Shown here: in pieces, positions 1 through 6,886 of the stretch
Numbering within the stretch: the stretch's first letter is position 1
Layout of the letters: each line of letters opens with the position of its first letter
Source of the DNA: Tardiphaga sp.
Lineage (GTDB): Bacteria > Pseudomonadota > Alphaproteobacteria > Rhizobiales > Xanthobacteraceae
Direction: 5' to 3'
Assembly (NCBI GenBank): GCA_028290765.1
Contig: JAQGJF010000298.1
Coordinates: forward strand, 1 to 17,127
DNA: 17,127 nucleotides
Notes under the pieces: model-generated
Told to the model about the DNA's origin: nothing
The model's database searches: none
Seen by the model: only the letters and a program-made list of their open reading frames with translations
Translations under genes and position numbers: made by a program

Positions 1-15
1 TTCCGACTCTCCCCC

Positions 16-699
16 TCACTCTTCAGTCCCCTCGCCGAACTCCAGCTTCTCGTGCAACACCGCGTGCAGCAGCGAAGAGTGCACCTCGATTTTGCCGTTG
101 TAGCTGATGAAGCCCAGTTTGCGGAACCGGTTCATGAAGAAGCTGACGCGAGACCTTGTCGTGCCGATCATCTCGGCCAGGGTTTCCTGGCTGATCTGCA
201 ACGGGATCGACTGCGGATCGCCTTCCTTGCCGAAATTCGCCAGCAGCAGCAGCAGGCGCGCCAGCCGCTTCTCGCTCGAATTGAACAGATGGTCGATCAG
301 GTCGGCTTCGATCCGCGTGTTGCGGGTCAGCAGATACGAGATGAACATCTCGGAAAATTTCGGCTCGTCGTGAAGCGCCGCCATCATCTCGCTCTTTTTG
401 ATCAAGGTGATCAGGCTGTCTTCCATGGCGATCGTCGTCGCCATGCGAAGCGGGTGATGGCTCAGGCAGCCCTCGCCGAAGAAGTGCCCGGCCTGCAGGA
501 TGCCGACGACGGCCTCCTTGCCCTGGCTCGAGGTGACAATGACCTTGACGCCTCCCTCCTGGATATAGAAAACCGCATCGGCCGCGTCTCCCTGGGAAAA
601 GATGCGGTCGTTCTTGTGGTATTTCTGAATCGCTTTGCCCGTCCCCATTTTCGCCAGGAAGGCTTTGGGGTCGAACGGGTCGTCGGTGGCGGTGCTCAA
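16..699 (-). CDS. Crp/Fnr-family transcriptional regulator
   Basis: Predicted cytoplasmic DNA-binding regulator of 227 residues. The N-terminal two thirds form a cyclic-nucleotide-binding-type beta barrel (roughly residues 20-130) with the turn FFGEGCLSHHPLRMATTIA, where the phosphate-binding cassette lies in Crp. A long dimerisation helix follows, then a C-terminal winged helix-turn-helix (about 165-205; QETLAEMIGTTRSRVSFFMN). There is only one cysteine in the sensor half, so it is not an [4Fe-4S] Fnr; the ligand is unknown. An ATG at 756 would add 19 residues, but its only purine-rich stretch sits 1 nt away. I prefer TTG at 699, which has GGAGG six bases upstream. In the recognition helix the Crp residues R-E-x-x-x-R become R-S-R-V-S-F, so its site should differ from TGTGA. 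A palindrome with Crp-like spacing lies upstream at 779-796, suggesting autoregulation. Family certain, target unknown. Confidence 0.92.
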   Translation of the reverse strand: MSTATDDPFDPKAFLAKMGTGKAIQKYHKNDRIFSQGDAADAVFYIQEGGVKVIVTSSQGKEAVVGILQAGHFFGEGCLSHHPLRMATTIAMEDSLITLIKKSEMMAALHDEPKFSEMFISYLLTRNTRIEADLIDHLFNSSEKRLARLLLLLANFGKEGDPQSIPLQISQETLAEMIGTTRSRVSFFMNRFRKLGFISYNGKIEVHSSLLHAVLHEKLEFGEGTEE

Positions 700-775
700 A
701 GACTCCCTCCCAGATCTCAGTTGCGATGGGCGGGGCGGAATCGTTTCGATCCCCATACCTTACCGGTTTAAGGCA

Positions 776-806
776 ATTATGTCCGCTATCGGACATTTCG
801 GTGCAA
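776..806 (-). promoter_or_regulatory. Candidate sigma70-type promoter of the Crp/Fnr gene
   Basis: Reading the minus strand, TTGCAC (801-806) and CATAAT (776-781) are separated by 19 bases, slightly longer than ideal. The palindrome 779-796 fills most of the spacer and overlaps the -10, the position expected for a repressor site. A second better -35-like TTGACA lies further upstream near 830-840 but I see no -10 at the proper distance from it. Confidence 0.35.
779..796. promoter_or_regulatory. Perfect palindrome, candidate Crp/Fnr-type operator
   Basis: ATGTCCG-CTAT-CGGACAT is a perfect 7-bp inverted repeat around 4 bases. Read as TGTCC-N6-GGACA it has the same half-site length and spacing as Crp sites (TGTGA-N6-TCACA). 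It lies about 80 bp upstream of the preferred TTG start of the Crp/Fnr-family gene, between a candidate -35 and -10. The likely binder is the product of that gene acting as its own repressor, but this is inference. Confidence 0.6.
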
Positions 807-1244
807 GGCAAATAACAACCTTGGGATGTCAAGTGACGTAATACGTGCAATCATCATGCTGGTTCCGTCGCCCGGGCGCGTGATGATGCCGCAGGGGCGC
901 CGAAGGTCCCTGCTTCCGGGGCTATCCATTGATCGAGAACACGACCGGAGATCATCATCCGGTGCGGTGGCGCGACCCGGTGGCTCCGTGGCCATGACGT
1001 CACGCCGTCTTGATCGCGCGGCGGCCTGCTTGGTGCGCCAGGTTCCATTGCCGAGTGCGGCCGAAAAAAGGCGCGGGCCTGCGTCGACGGGGCCTGCGTC
1101 GAAATGAATCGCCTGTTGTCAGCGTCGCAGCTCACTCAGGCTCTCATCATTAACGGATGCTTTTCAAGTTTGACTTAAAAACGCAATGAGCGAGCCGCGC
1201 CATCGAGAGCGGCCGGCGGTCAGTATCAGTTGCGAGGACGAGTA

Positions 1245-2264
1245 ATGCGTATTGTTGCGGGGTTGCTGGTCGCCGGTACCGTATGCGTGTGTGCCGCCGG
1301 TGCGATGTGGATGCGCAGCCCGGCTTCGCCGCCGCCCGACAAAGCCCAGCAGGCCGCGGCCGTGCCGGCCTCGCCGAAGGCGCCCGCGCCCAAGACTGAT
1401 CTCAAGCCGGAAGCATTGGCGGATGTCACCGCATCGGTTCCCGAACCGAAGGCGGCGCCATCGCCGGCCAAGTCGGCCTGCGCCAATCCCAACGCGCTCG
1501 GCATTGCCCGCGCCGTCGAAATCGACACCACCGGCGGACCGGGCTTTGGTTTCGAGCATTTCAAGCAGCTCGATTTCCTCGGCGACAAGGAAGTGGTGCT
1601 GACGTTCGACGACGGCCCGTGGCCGGTCAACACCCCGGCGGTGCTCAAGGCGCTGGCCGACGAATGCACCACCGGCATTTTCTTCGCGATCGGCAAGCAT
1701 GCCACCTATCACCCTGAAATTCTGCGCCAGGTCGCGGCCGCCGGACACACCGTCGGCAGCCACACCTGGTCGCACGTCAACCTCAACAAGAAGTCCATGA
1801 CCGAGCAGCAGGCCAAGGATGAAATCGAAAAGGGCTTGAGCGCGGTCCGCTTCGCGCTGGGCAATCCGCCGGCGAGCTTCTTCCGCTTTCCGCAGCTGCA
1901 GCATCCGCCCGCGATGGTGAGCTATCTCGGCACCCGCAACGTCGCGATCTTTTCCTGCGACATCGACTCGTTCGACTTCAAGGCCAAGAACGCCGACCAG
2001 ATCGTCGAGACCGTGATGACCAAGCTCAACAAGCAGGGCAAGGGCATCATCCTGATGCACGATTTCCAGAAGCACACCGGCGAAGCGCTGCCGACCCTGC
2101 TCGCCCGCCTCAAGGCCGGCGGCTACAAGGTGGTCCAGATGCGCGCCAAGGCGCCGGTGCAGACGCTGGCGCAATATGACGAAGACCTGCTCAAAAGCGT
2201 CAAGGTGCCGACCATCTCTTCACGCCCGGTGTCGAGCGTGGTGCAGACGGTGTCGGTGAAGTAG
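1245..2264 (+). CDS. Exported polysaccharide deacetylase (NodB homology domain)
   Basis: Predicted periplasmic or membrane-anchored carbohydrate esterase family 4-type deacetylase of 339 residues. It starts at ATG 1245 with GAGGA six bases upstream; an in-frame TTG at 1230 is less likely. Residues 1-22 form a hydrophobic export segment, followed by a Pro/Ala/Lys-rich linker (about 25-75). The catalytic domain covers about 115-300. TFDDGP (120-125) supplies the base Asp122 and metal ligand Asp123. HTWSH (173-177) supplies two metal-binding histidines. DIDSFDF (239-245) and the terminal IILMHD (His272) complete the set. The third motif, usually RPPYG, reads RFPQL (214-218), so the substrate may not be a standard chitooligosaccharide. 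It stands alone, 42 bp from the convergent ABC ATPase gene. The family call is firm; the substrate (peptidoglycan, capsule or other glycan) is unknown. Confidence 0.9.
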   Translation: MRIVAGLLVAGTVCVCAAGAMWMRSPASPPPDKAQQAAAVPASPKAPAPKTDLKPEALADVTASVPEPKAAPSPAKSACANPNALGIARAVEIDTTGGPGFGFEHFKQLDFLGDKEVVLTFDDGPWPVNTPAVLKALADECTTGIFFAIGKHATYHPEILRQVAAAGHTVGSHTWSHVNLNKKSMTEQQAKDEIEKGLSAVRFALGNPPASFFRFPQLQHPPAMVSYLGTRNVAIFSCDIDSFDFKAKNADQIVETVMTKLNKQGKGIILMHDFQKHTGEALPTLLARLKAGGYKVVQMRAKAPVQTLAQYDEDLLKSVKVPTISSRPVSSVVQTVSVK

Positions 2265-2306
2265 GCAACTGACGGAGCGCGGCTGAAGCCTGCGTTGCGC
2301 GGCACG

Positions 2307-3083
2307 TTAATCCATTGCCAGCACGCCCTGAGACTTGAAGATGTTGCGAATGCGAGTGGAATACTCGTGAAAACGCTCGGGCAGTTGGTCCAGTCGTCGC
2401 GGGCGCGGCAGGTCGATGTCGATGATCTCGACGATACGCCCGGGCCGCGGTCCCATCACCACCACCCGGTCGGCGAGCAGCACCGCTTCCGGGATGCTGT
2501 GGGTGATATGCAACGCGGTCTTGCGCGTGTCCATCCACAGCCGCTGAATATCCATCGAGATCTGTTCGCGCGTCAGCGCGTCGAGCGCGCCAAACGGTTC
2601 GTCCATCATCAGGATGCTGGGGCCGTGCACCAGTGCGCGGCAAATCGACACCCGCTGACGCATGCCGCCGGACAACTCGTAGGGCTTCTTGGTCTCGAAT
2701 CCTTCGAGCCCGGTCGCTTTCAAGAGATCGCGTGCGACCGGCTCGTATTTGGCGCGTTCCAGTTTGCGAATGTCGACCTGGATCATCACGTTGGCCAGCA
2801 CATCGCGCCAGTCGAGCATGATGGCTTCCTGGAAAACGATGCCGACATCGGTCTGCGGACGATCGACGCGTTTGCCGGCCACCGTGATGGTCCCTGACGT
2901 ATAAGGCTGCAGCCCCGCCACCATCTTCAGGATCGTGGTCTTGCCGCAGCCGCTCGGTCCCACGATGGCGACGAACTCGGATTGCTTGATATCCAGATTG
3001 ATGTCGCCGCAGGCTTCGACGCCGCCGGTTTTGGTCTGGTATTTCTTGCCGACATCGGTCAGCCGTATGTAGGGTTCGCTCAT
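2307..3083 (-). CDS. ABC importer ATPase (nitrate/sulfonate/taurine type)
   Basis: Nucleotide-binding subunit of 258 residues that should power the importer encoded with the two genes upstream. All ATPase motifs are intact: Walker A GPSGCGKTT (42-50), Q-loop Gln85, signature LSGGM (137-141), Walker B ILMMDEP (157-163), D-loop GALD and switch His195. The sequence style (DEPFGALDALTREQ, HSIPEAVLLADRVVVM) is that of the SsuB/TauB/NrtD group. It is the third gene of the minus-strand operon, 79 bp after the binding-protein gene. The gap carries a strong hairpin (3122-3151). Substrate cannot be read from the ATPase. Confidence 0.95.
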   Translation of the reverse strand: MSEPYIRLTDVGKKYQTKTGGVEACGDINLDIKQSEFVAIVGPSGCGKTTILKMVAGLQPYTSGTITVAGKRVDRPQTDVGIVFQEAIMLDWRDVLANVMIQVDIRKLERAKYEPVARDLLKATGLEGFETKKPYELSGGMRQRVSICRALVHGPSILMMDEPFGALDALTREQISMDIQRLWMDTRKTALHITHSIPEAVLLADRVVVMGPRPGRIVEIIDIDLPRPRRLDQLPERFHEYSTRIRNIFKSQGVLAMD

Positions 3084-3121
3084 CGCCTGCCAACTTCGCT
3101 TTCAGATTATTCGGGCCGCAA

Positions 3122-3151
3122 TGCCTCCCCGCGGCGTGCCGCGGAGAGGCA
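3122..3151 (-). repeat. Intercistronic hairpin after binding-protein gene
   Basis: TGCCTC / CCGCGG arms pair with CCGCGG / GAGGCA around a CGTG loop, with one internal C-A mismatch: 12 base pairs in 30 bases. It lies 11 bp beyond the binding-protein stop codon. No T-run follows in the transcribed direction, so it more likely stabilises the 3' end of the binding-protein message (differential expression) than terminates it fully. Confidence 0.6.
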
Positions 3152-3162
3152 GGTCGTCAGCG

Positions 3163-4191
3163 TTACTTCTGCGCGGCCGTGTAGGGCGGCTGCGCCAGAT
3201 ATTCGTTGGTGTAGTACTTGCTGAGATCCGCCTGTGCGGTCAGGCCGGCGTATTTCTCCAGCAGATCCTGGCTCTCCTGCCAGTCTTCCTTGGCCGACCA
3301 GAACAACGGCTTGCCCTGCGTGTGTTTGGTGTTGGTGATCGAAAGCGTGCCGTTGATTTCCAAAAGCGCGATCTCGGTGTTGAAGGCCGGGGCGTGCTTG
3401 ATGAAGATCGCGGCCGCCTCATCGGGATGTTGCCGGGTGTAGTCCCAGCCGCGTTGCGATGCCGCCAGGAAGCGCTTGAGCTGATCTAGGTTCTTGGGAT
3501 CCTTCGCCCAATTGTCGTTGATGATGATGGCGCTGCTCAAGGTCGAGATGCCGGCCATGTCGTAGAGCCTGGTCCAGCCCATCTTGATGCCGCTCTTGAG
3601 CTGCATGCGCGGACCCTGATCCATGAAGTAGCCGAGCAGGGAATCGGCCTGACCGCCGAGAACCGCCTGCTCTTTCGCCGCCGGATTGGCCACGGTGACC
3701 AGCTTCACGTCGCTGACCTTCATGTCGAGCTTGCCCATGAAGGCCGTGAAGATCGCCAGGCTGGCGTCGCCGGCGGTGATGGCAATCCGGCTGTCCTTGA
3801 TTTCTGAAATCTTGGTCGGCCGCGGATTGTCGGCGCGGTAGATGAACGACATCGGGCTCTGCTGAAGCGTCACGCCGACCGCCTTGATCGGCATCCCGGC
3901 ATTGATGCCGCGCATCATCGTCGCCGCATCGACATAGGATACCGGATTGGTGGCGTTGGCGGTCAATTGCGCCACCGTCGTCGAGCCGCTGCCTTCGAGG
4001 ATTTCGACGTCGAGGCCGGCGTCCTTGTAGAACCCCTTGTCCGCTGCCACGAAGAACGGCGCGTGCTCGCCATACAGCGTCCAGTTCAGTCGAAACGGAA
4101 ACTTGTCGAGCGTCTGGGCGCTGACCGGCGCGGACAACGTCATAGCGGCGGCCGCCGCCATCAGCAATGGCAAAACCTCTCTGCGTCTCAT
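3163..4191 (-). CDS. ABC importer substrate-binding protein (NMT1/SsuA-like)
   Basis: Periplasmic binding protein of 342 residues that should capture the substrate for the permease and ATPase encoded either side. It begins MRRREVLPLLMAAAAAMTLS and has a likely signal peptidase site after VSA (about residue 25). The mature start (FPFRLNWTLYGEHAPFFVAADKGFY, long motif at about 31-55) is typical of the NMT1/THI5-like fold used for pyrimidines, sulfonates, nitrate and other small anions. GGAGGA sits about nine bases ahead of the ATG. The gene is bracketed by hairpins at 4218-4236 and 3122-3151, as often seen where the binding protein is made in excess. The family is clear; the ligand is unknown. 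Context with an enolase-superfamily enzyme and MetE-like proteins hints at an organic, perhaps methylated, acid. Confidence 0.93.
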   Translation of the reverse strand: MRRREVLPLLMAAAAAMTLSAPVSAQTLDKFPFRLNWTLYGEHAPFFVAADKGFYKDAGLDVEILEGSGSTTVAQLTANATNPVSYVDAATMMRGINAGMPIKAVGVTLQQSPMSFIYRADNPRPTKISEIKDSRIAITAGDASLAIFTAFMGKLDMKVSDVKLVTVANPAAKEQAVLGGQADSLLGYFMDQGPRMQLKSGIKMGWTRLYDMAGISTLSSAIIINDNWAKDPKNLDQLKRFLAASQRGWDYTRQHPDEAAAIFIKHAPAFNTEIALLEINGTLSITNTKHTQGKPLFWSAKEDWQESQDLLEKYAGLTAQADLSKYYTNEYLAQPPYTAAQK

Positions 4192-4217
4192 GGTATCGCT
4201 TCCTCCCTGTGATTTGT

Positions 4218-4236
4218 CTTCGCCTTCGTGGCGAAG
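4218..4236 (-). repeat. Perfect hairpin between permease and binding-protein genes
   Basis: CTTCGCC-TTCGT-GGCGAAG is a perfect 7-bp stem with a 5-base loop, in the 82-bp gap between the permease stop and the binding-protein start. No T-run follows. With the hairpin at 3122-3151 it brackets the binding-protein cistron, suggesting mRNA processing or stability control. Confidence 0.5.
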
Positions 4237-4273
4237 TTCTTTCCTTGTTACCCTGATCGGAACTGCTTTGGCG

Positions 4274-5104
4274 CTACATGCTGCCCGTCTCTACCCGATG
4301 GGTGACGTGCCACGGGATCAGGAAGCTCTCGAGCATTTCCACGAGGTAGTAGAAAACCAGGCCGATGATGGTCAGCGCCACGATGGTGGCGAACATCATC
4401 GCGGTCTCCATGTTTGAATTGGTGACCAGCAGCAGATAGCCGAGGCCCTTGTCGGCTCCGACGAATTCACCGACCACCGTGCCGGCGATCGCCAGTGTCG
4501 CCGCCACTTTCAGGCCGCTGAACAGATACGGCAGGCTGGTCGGCAGTCTGAACCGTGCGAACACCTGCAACCGGGTCGCGCCCATCGAGCGCGCGAGGTC
4601 CGTCATTTCCGACGACATCGAACGCAAGCCTACGGCGGCATCGATCACGATCGGAAAGAACGAAATCAGGAATGCGACCAGAACTTTCGGCGTCGGTCCA
4701 ACCCCGAACCAGACCAGGAACAAGGGCGCGACCGCTACCTTCGGAATGATCTGGAAGAACAGCATCGTCGGCATCACAAGCTGATTGAAGCGCCGCGAGG
4801 AGGTGATCGCAATCGCCAGGGGAATGGCGATGCCGACCGCCAGGGCATAACCCGCCAGCATTTCGTAGACGGTAATCCAGCCGTTACTGACCAGCAGCGG
4901 AAATTGACTGATGAAAGCGTGGCCGATGGCGGAGGGCGCAGGCAGCAGATAGGCCGGCACGCCCCAGGCGACCACGAAAATCTGCCACACCAGCAGGAAG
5001 CCCGCGACGCCGGCGAGCGGCGTCAATTTCCTGAAGATAGCGGCGGCGATGATCATGCCCGCCGCTGCGGTATGGGGTTTTTCAGAATCACTCACCAGAG
5101 CCAT
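4274..5104 (-). CDS. ABC importer permease (BPD type 1)
   Basis: Inner-membrane permease of 276 residues with about six hydrophobic segments (around 28-48, 78-100, 110-132, 138-158, 198-215 and 236-256). The cytoplasmic EAA loop that docks on the ATPase is DLARSMGATRLQVFARFRLP (169-188), with its conserved glycine. Family style is SsuC/TauC/ThiX. It is the first gene of the minus-strand operon permease, binding protein, ATPase, so it lies next to the divergent control region. AAGGGA lies just upstream of the ATG. It presumably forms a homodimer with two copies of the ATPase; transport specificity comes from the binding protein. Confidence 0.94.
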   Translation of the reverse strand: MALVSDSEKPHTAAAGMIIAAAIFRKLTPLAGVAGFLLVWQIFVVAWGVPAYLLPAPSAIGHAFISQFPLLVSNGWITVYEMLAGYALAVGIAIPLAIAITSSRRFNQLVMPTMLFFQIIPKVAVAPLFLVWFGVGPTPKVLVAFLISFFPIVIDAAVGLRSMSSEMTDLARSMGATRLQVFARFRLPTSLPYLFSGLKVAATLAIAGTVVGEFVGADKGLGYLLLVTNSNMETAMMFATIVALTIIGLVFYYLVEMLESFLIPWHVTHRVETGSM

Positions 5105-5237
5105 CGTTCCCTTCCCAAGCCCACATCGTTTGGTCGTGTGGTTTTGTTCGACGTATGAGGTTTCAAACCGGCAAAGCAGGCGTCCGCCACCGTCATCATC
5201 GACTTTTTTGCACCCGCAAGAGGGGTTGGCATCGAGC

Positions 5238-5252
5238 TTAACTATCTGGTTA
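5238..5252. promoter_or_regulatory. Candidate operator TTAACTATCTGGTTA (copy 1)
   Basis: TAAC-N6-GTTA dyad (5239-5252) embedded in a 15-base string that differs by one base from the copy at 9180-9194. It lies about 135 bp ahead of the permease start and about 200 bp ahead of the enolase-type start. Recurrence at the two outward control regions of one gene cluster argues for a common regulator, not encoded in the window. Confidence 0.5.
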
Positions 5253-5341
5253 GGTTGGCGCGAGCAAAATTATCGGGCACCGGGAGATTCCCCCGAAAAG
5301 CCCGCGGTTGGGCCCGACAGCGTCCGGAGGGTGGGATTCGC

Positions 5342-5440
5342 ATGACTGATGAAGATTGTGCTGTTTTGAGCTGTGGTACGGCGCCGTGGCGGCGATCGGA
5401 GTGCGCCGGGGCGGTCGCCTGCGGCGTCCGGCCGCAGTGA
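5342..5440 (+). CDS. Possible short leader ORF (32 codons)
   Basis: ATG 5342 is preceded by GGAGG (5326-5330), the only good ribosome site in this stretch. The frame ends in TGA at 5438-5440, one base before the GTG I take as the start of the enolase-type gene (TGAcGTG). This is the geometry of translational coupling. The 32-residue product (begins MTDEDCAVLSCG) is cysteine-containing and unrecognised. It may be a real leader, or part of the true N-terminus if a sequencing error or frameshift is present. Confidence 0.25.
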   Translation: MTDEDCAVLSCGTAPWRRSECAGAVACGVRPQ

Positions 5441-5441
5441 C

Positions 5442-6857
5442 GTGAACGCACCCTTCTTCACTATCCGCGAGGTTCGTCTCCATGAAAGAGACGTTCACCT
5501 GCGTATGCCCTTCCGGTTCGGCGTGATAACGCTGACCGAGGCGCCGCAGTGCTTTGTGCGTGTTCGGATCGAGCTTGCCGACGGCCGTTCGCAGTGGGGC
5601 GCCTCCGCCGAAATGCTGGCGCCGAAGTGGTTCGACAAGAACCTGGCGCTGTCGAACGAGGACAATTTCGACCAGCTGCGCCTGGCGCTTCGCCTCGCGG
5701 CCGACGCTTACATGGACGGCAAGGCACGAACCGCCTTCGGCCATTTCGCCGCGCATTACAGCGAGCAGATCGAGACCGGCGCCACCCGCGGCCTCAATCC
5801 ATTGGTCGCGGGTTACGGTCCGGCCCAGCTCGATCGCGCCGTTCTCGATGCGCTTTTCCTGTCGCTTGGTTGCTCATTCTATGAGGGCATGCGCGACAAT
5901 TTCGCCGGTATCGACCCGAAATTGCTGGGCCGCCGCCTTGGCGATCTCGCCGGATTCGACATGCCGCGTTTTCTCGCGCAATTGACCCCGGCGGGCTCCA
6001 TTGCCGCGCGGCATACCGTCGGTCTGGTCGATGTCATCGGCGGCCATCCGGGGCAAGTCGGCGACGGCTTGCCGGAATCGCTGGAGGAAGTGGTGGCGAC
6101 CTATGGCCACGGTTATTTCAAGCTCAAGCTGGGCGGCAACCTTGACGCCGATCTGGCGAGACTGATCGAGATTGCCGCCGTGCTCGATCGCGCGCCTGAG
6201 CCTTATTTCGTCTCGCTTGACGGCAACGAACAATATGACGATATCGCCGCACTGCTCGAATTGTGGCGGCGCATGCAGGCTGCGCCGCAACTGCAGCGAC
6301 TGGTTGCCGGCATTCTGTTCATCGAACAGCCGATCACCCGCGCACATGCGCTGGGTAGCGACGTGTCGGTGTTGTCGCGCGTCAAGCCGGTCATCATCGA
6401 CGAATCCGACGACGATCTCGATGCCTTTTCACGTGCCCGCGACCTCGGCTATAGCGGTGTCTCCAGCAAATGCTGCAAGGGACTGTACAAGTCCATTCTA
6501 AATGCCGCGCGCTGCCTGCGGTGGAATGCCGAGACGGCGGCGCCCCGCTATTTCATGACCGGCGAGGATCTGACCACCCAGGCCGGCCTGGCGGTGCAGC
6601 AGGATCTGGCATTGGTCAGTCTCATTGGCATCCGGCATGTCGAACGGAACGGGCACCATTATGTGAACGGCATGGCGGGCCTGCCCGCGGCCGAGCAAGC
6701 CCTGTTTCTGGCCGCGCATCCCGACCTCTACGAGCACACGCACGGCGCGGTCCGTCTCAAGATTCGCTCTGGCCAACTCGGTGTCGGATCGCTTGCCACG
6801 CCCGGTTTCGCCTCCGGCGCCTACCCGGATTGGCAAACGCTCAAACCCATGGCGTAG
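5442..6857 (+). CDS. Enolase-superfamily enzyme (muconate-cycloisomerase-like)
   Basis: Predicted cytoplasmic Mg2+-dependent enzyme that abstracts a proton next to a carboxylate; 471 residues from GTG 5442. An in-frame GTG at 5373 would add 23 Arg/Gly-rich residues without family character. The capping domain starts at FTIREVRLHERDVHL. The barrel carries the second-strand lysine pair KLK (227-229), metal ligands Asp260 (SLDGN), Glu295 (FIEQP) and Glu321 (IDES), and Lys343 in GVSSKCCKG at the position of the second catalytic lysine of the muconate lactonizing subgroup. It is about 90-110 residues longer than typical members (360-380). It is divergent from the importer and convergent, 29 bp away, with the MetE-like pair. 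The subgroup covers cycloisomerases, epimerases and OSB synthase, so the reaction remains open. Confidence 0.8.
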   Translation: MNAPFFTIREVRLHERDVHLRMPFRFGVITLTEAPQCFVRVRIELADGRSQWGASAEMLAPKWFDKNLALSNEDNFDQLRLALRLAADAYMDGKARTAFGHFAAHYSEQIETGATRGLNPLVAGYGPAQLDRAVLDALFLSLGCSFYEGMRDNFAGIDPKLLGRRLGDLAGFDMPRFLAQLTPAGSIAARHTVGLVDVIGGHPGQVGDGLPESLEEVVATYGHGYFKLKLGGNLDADLARLIEIAAVLDRAPEPYFVSLDGNEQYDDIAALLELWRRMQAAPQLQRLVAGILFIEQPITRAHALGSDVSVLSRVKPVIIDESDDDLDAFSRARDLGYSGVSSKCCKGLYKSILNAARCLRWNAETAAPRYFMTGEDLTTQAGLAVQQDLALVSLIGIRHVERNGHHYVNGMAGLPAAEQALFLAAHPDLYEHTHGAVRLKIRSGQLGVGSLATPGFASGAYPDWQTLKPMA

Positions 6858-6866
6858 AACATGGGT
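6845..6866 (+). terminator. Possible hairpin at the enolase-type stop codon
   Basis: ACCCATG-N8-CATGGGT is a perfect 7-bp inverted repeat whose loop contains the TAG stop (6855-6857). It lies between two convergent genes, so it could act in both directions, but there is no T-run. Weak call. Confidence 0.25.
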
Positions 6867-6886
6867 CGACTGAACTGGAAAACGCT

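Larger units (their letters stand above)
700..1244. other. Divergent intergenic region, no gene seen
   Basis: This 545-bp gap separates the minus-strand regulator from the plus-strand deacetylase. It holds the promoter/palindrome described above, a second dyad CCTTA-N6-TAAGG at 758-773 in the probable 5' leader of the regulator, and a 13-bp direct repeat GGGCCTGCGTCGA at 1075-1087 and 1090-1102. Short open frames exist on both strands, but none has a ribosome site plus a recognisable protein. TTGACT at 1170-1175 could be a -35 for the deacetylase, but no convincing -10 follows. Confidence 0.6.
5105..5441. other. Divergent control region, importer versus enolase-type gene
   Basis: This 337-bp gap separates the importer operon from the enolase-superfamily gene. 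It contains the dyad TTAACTATCTGGTTA (5238-5252) shared with the region in front of the MetE-like genes, and a possible small leader frame (5342-5440). I could not fix -35/-10 boxes for either direction with confidence. Confidence 0.6.

Noticed and set aside
1170..1200. TTGACT as promoter of the deacetylase
   Set aside because: No acceptable -10 at 16-18 bases.
1164..2174. 336-codon minus-strand open frame opposite the deacetylase
   Set aside because: Arg/Gly/His-rich shadow of a gene with full catalytic motifs.
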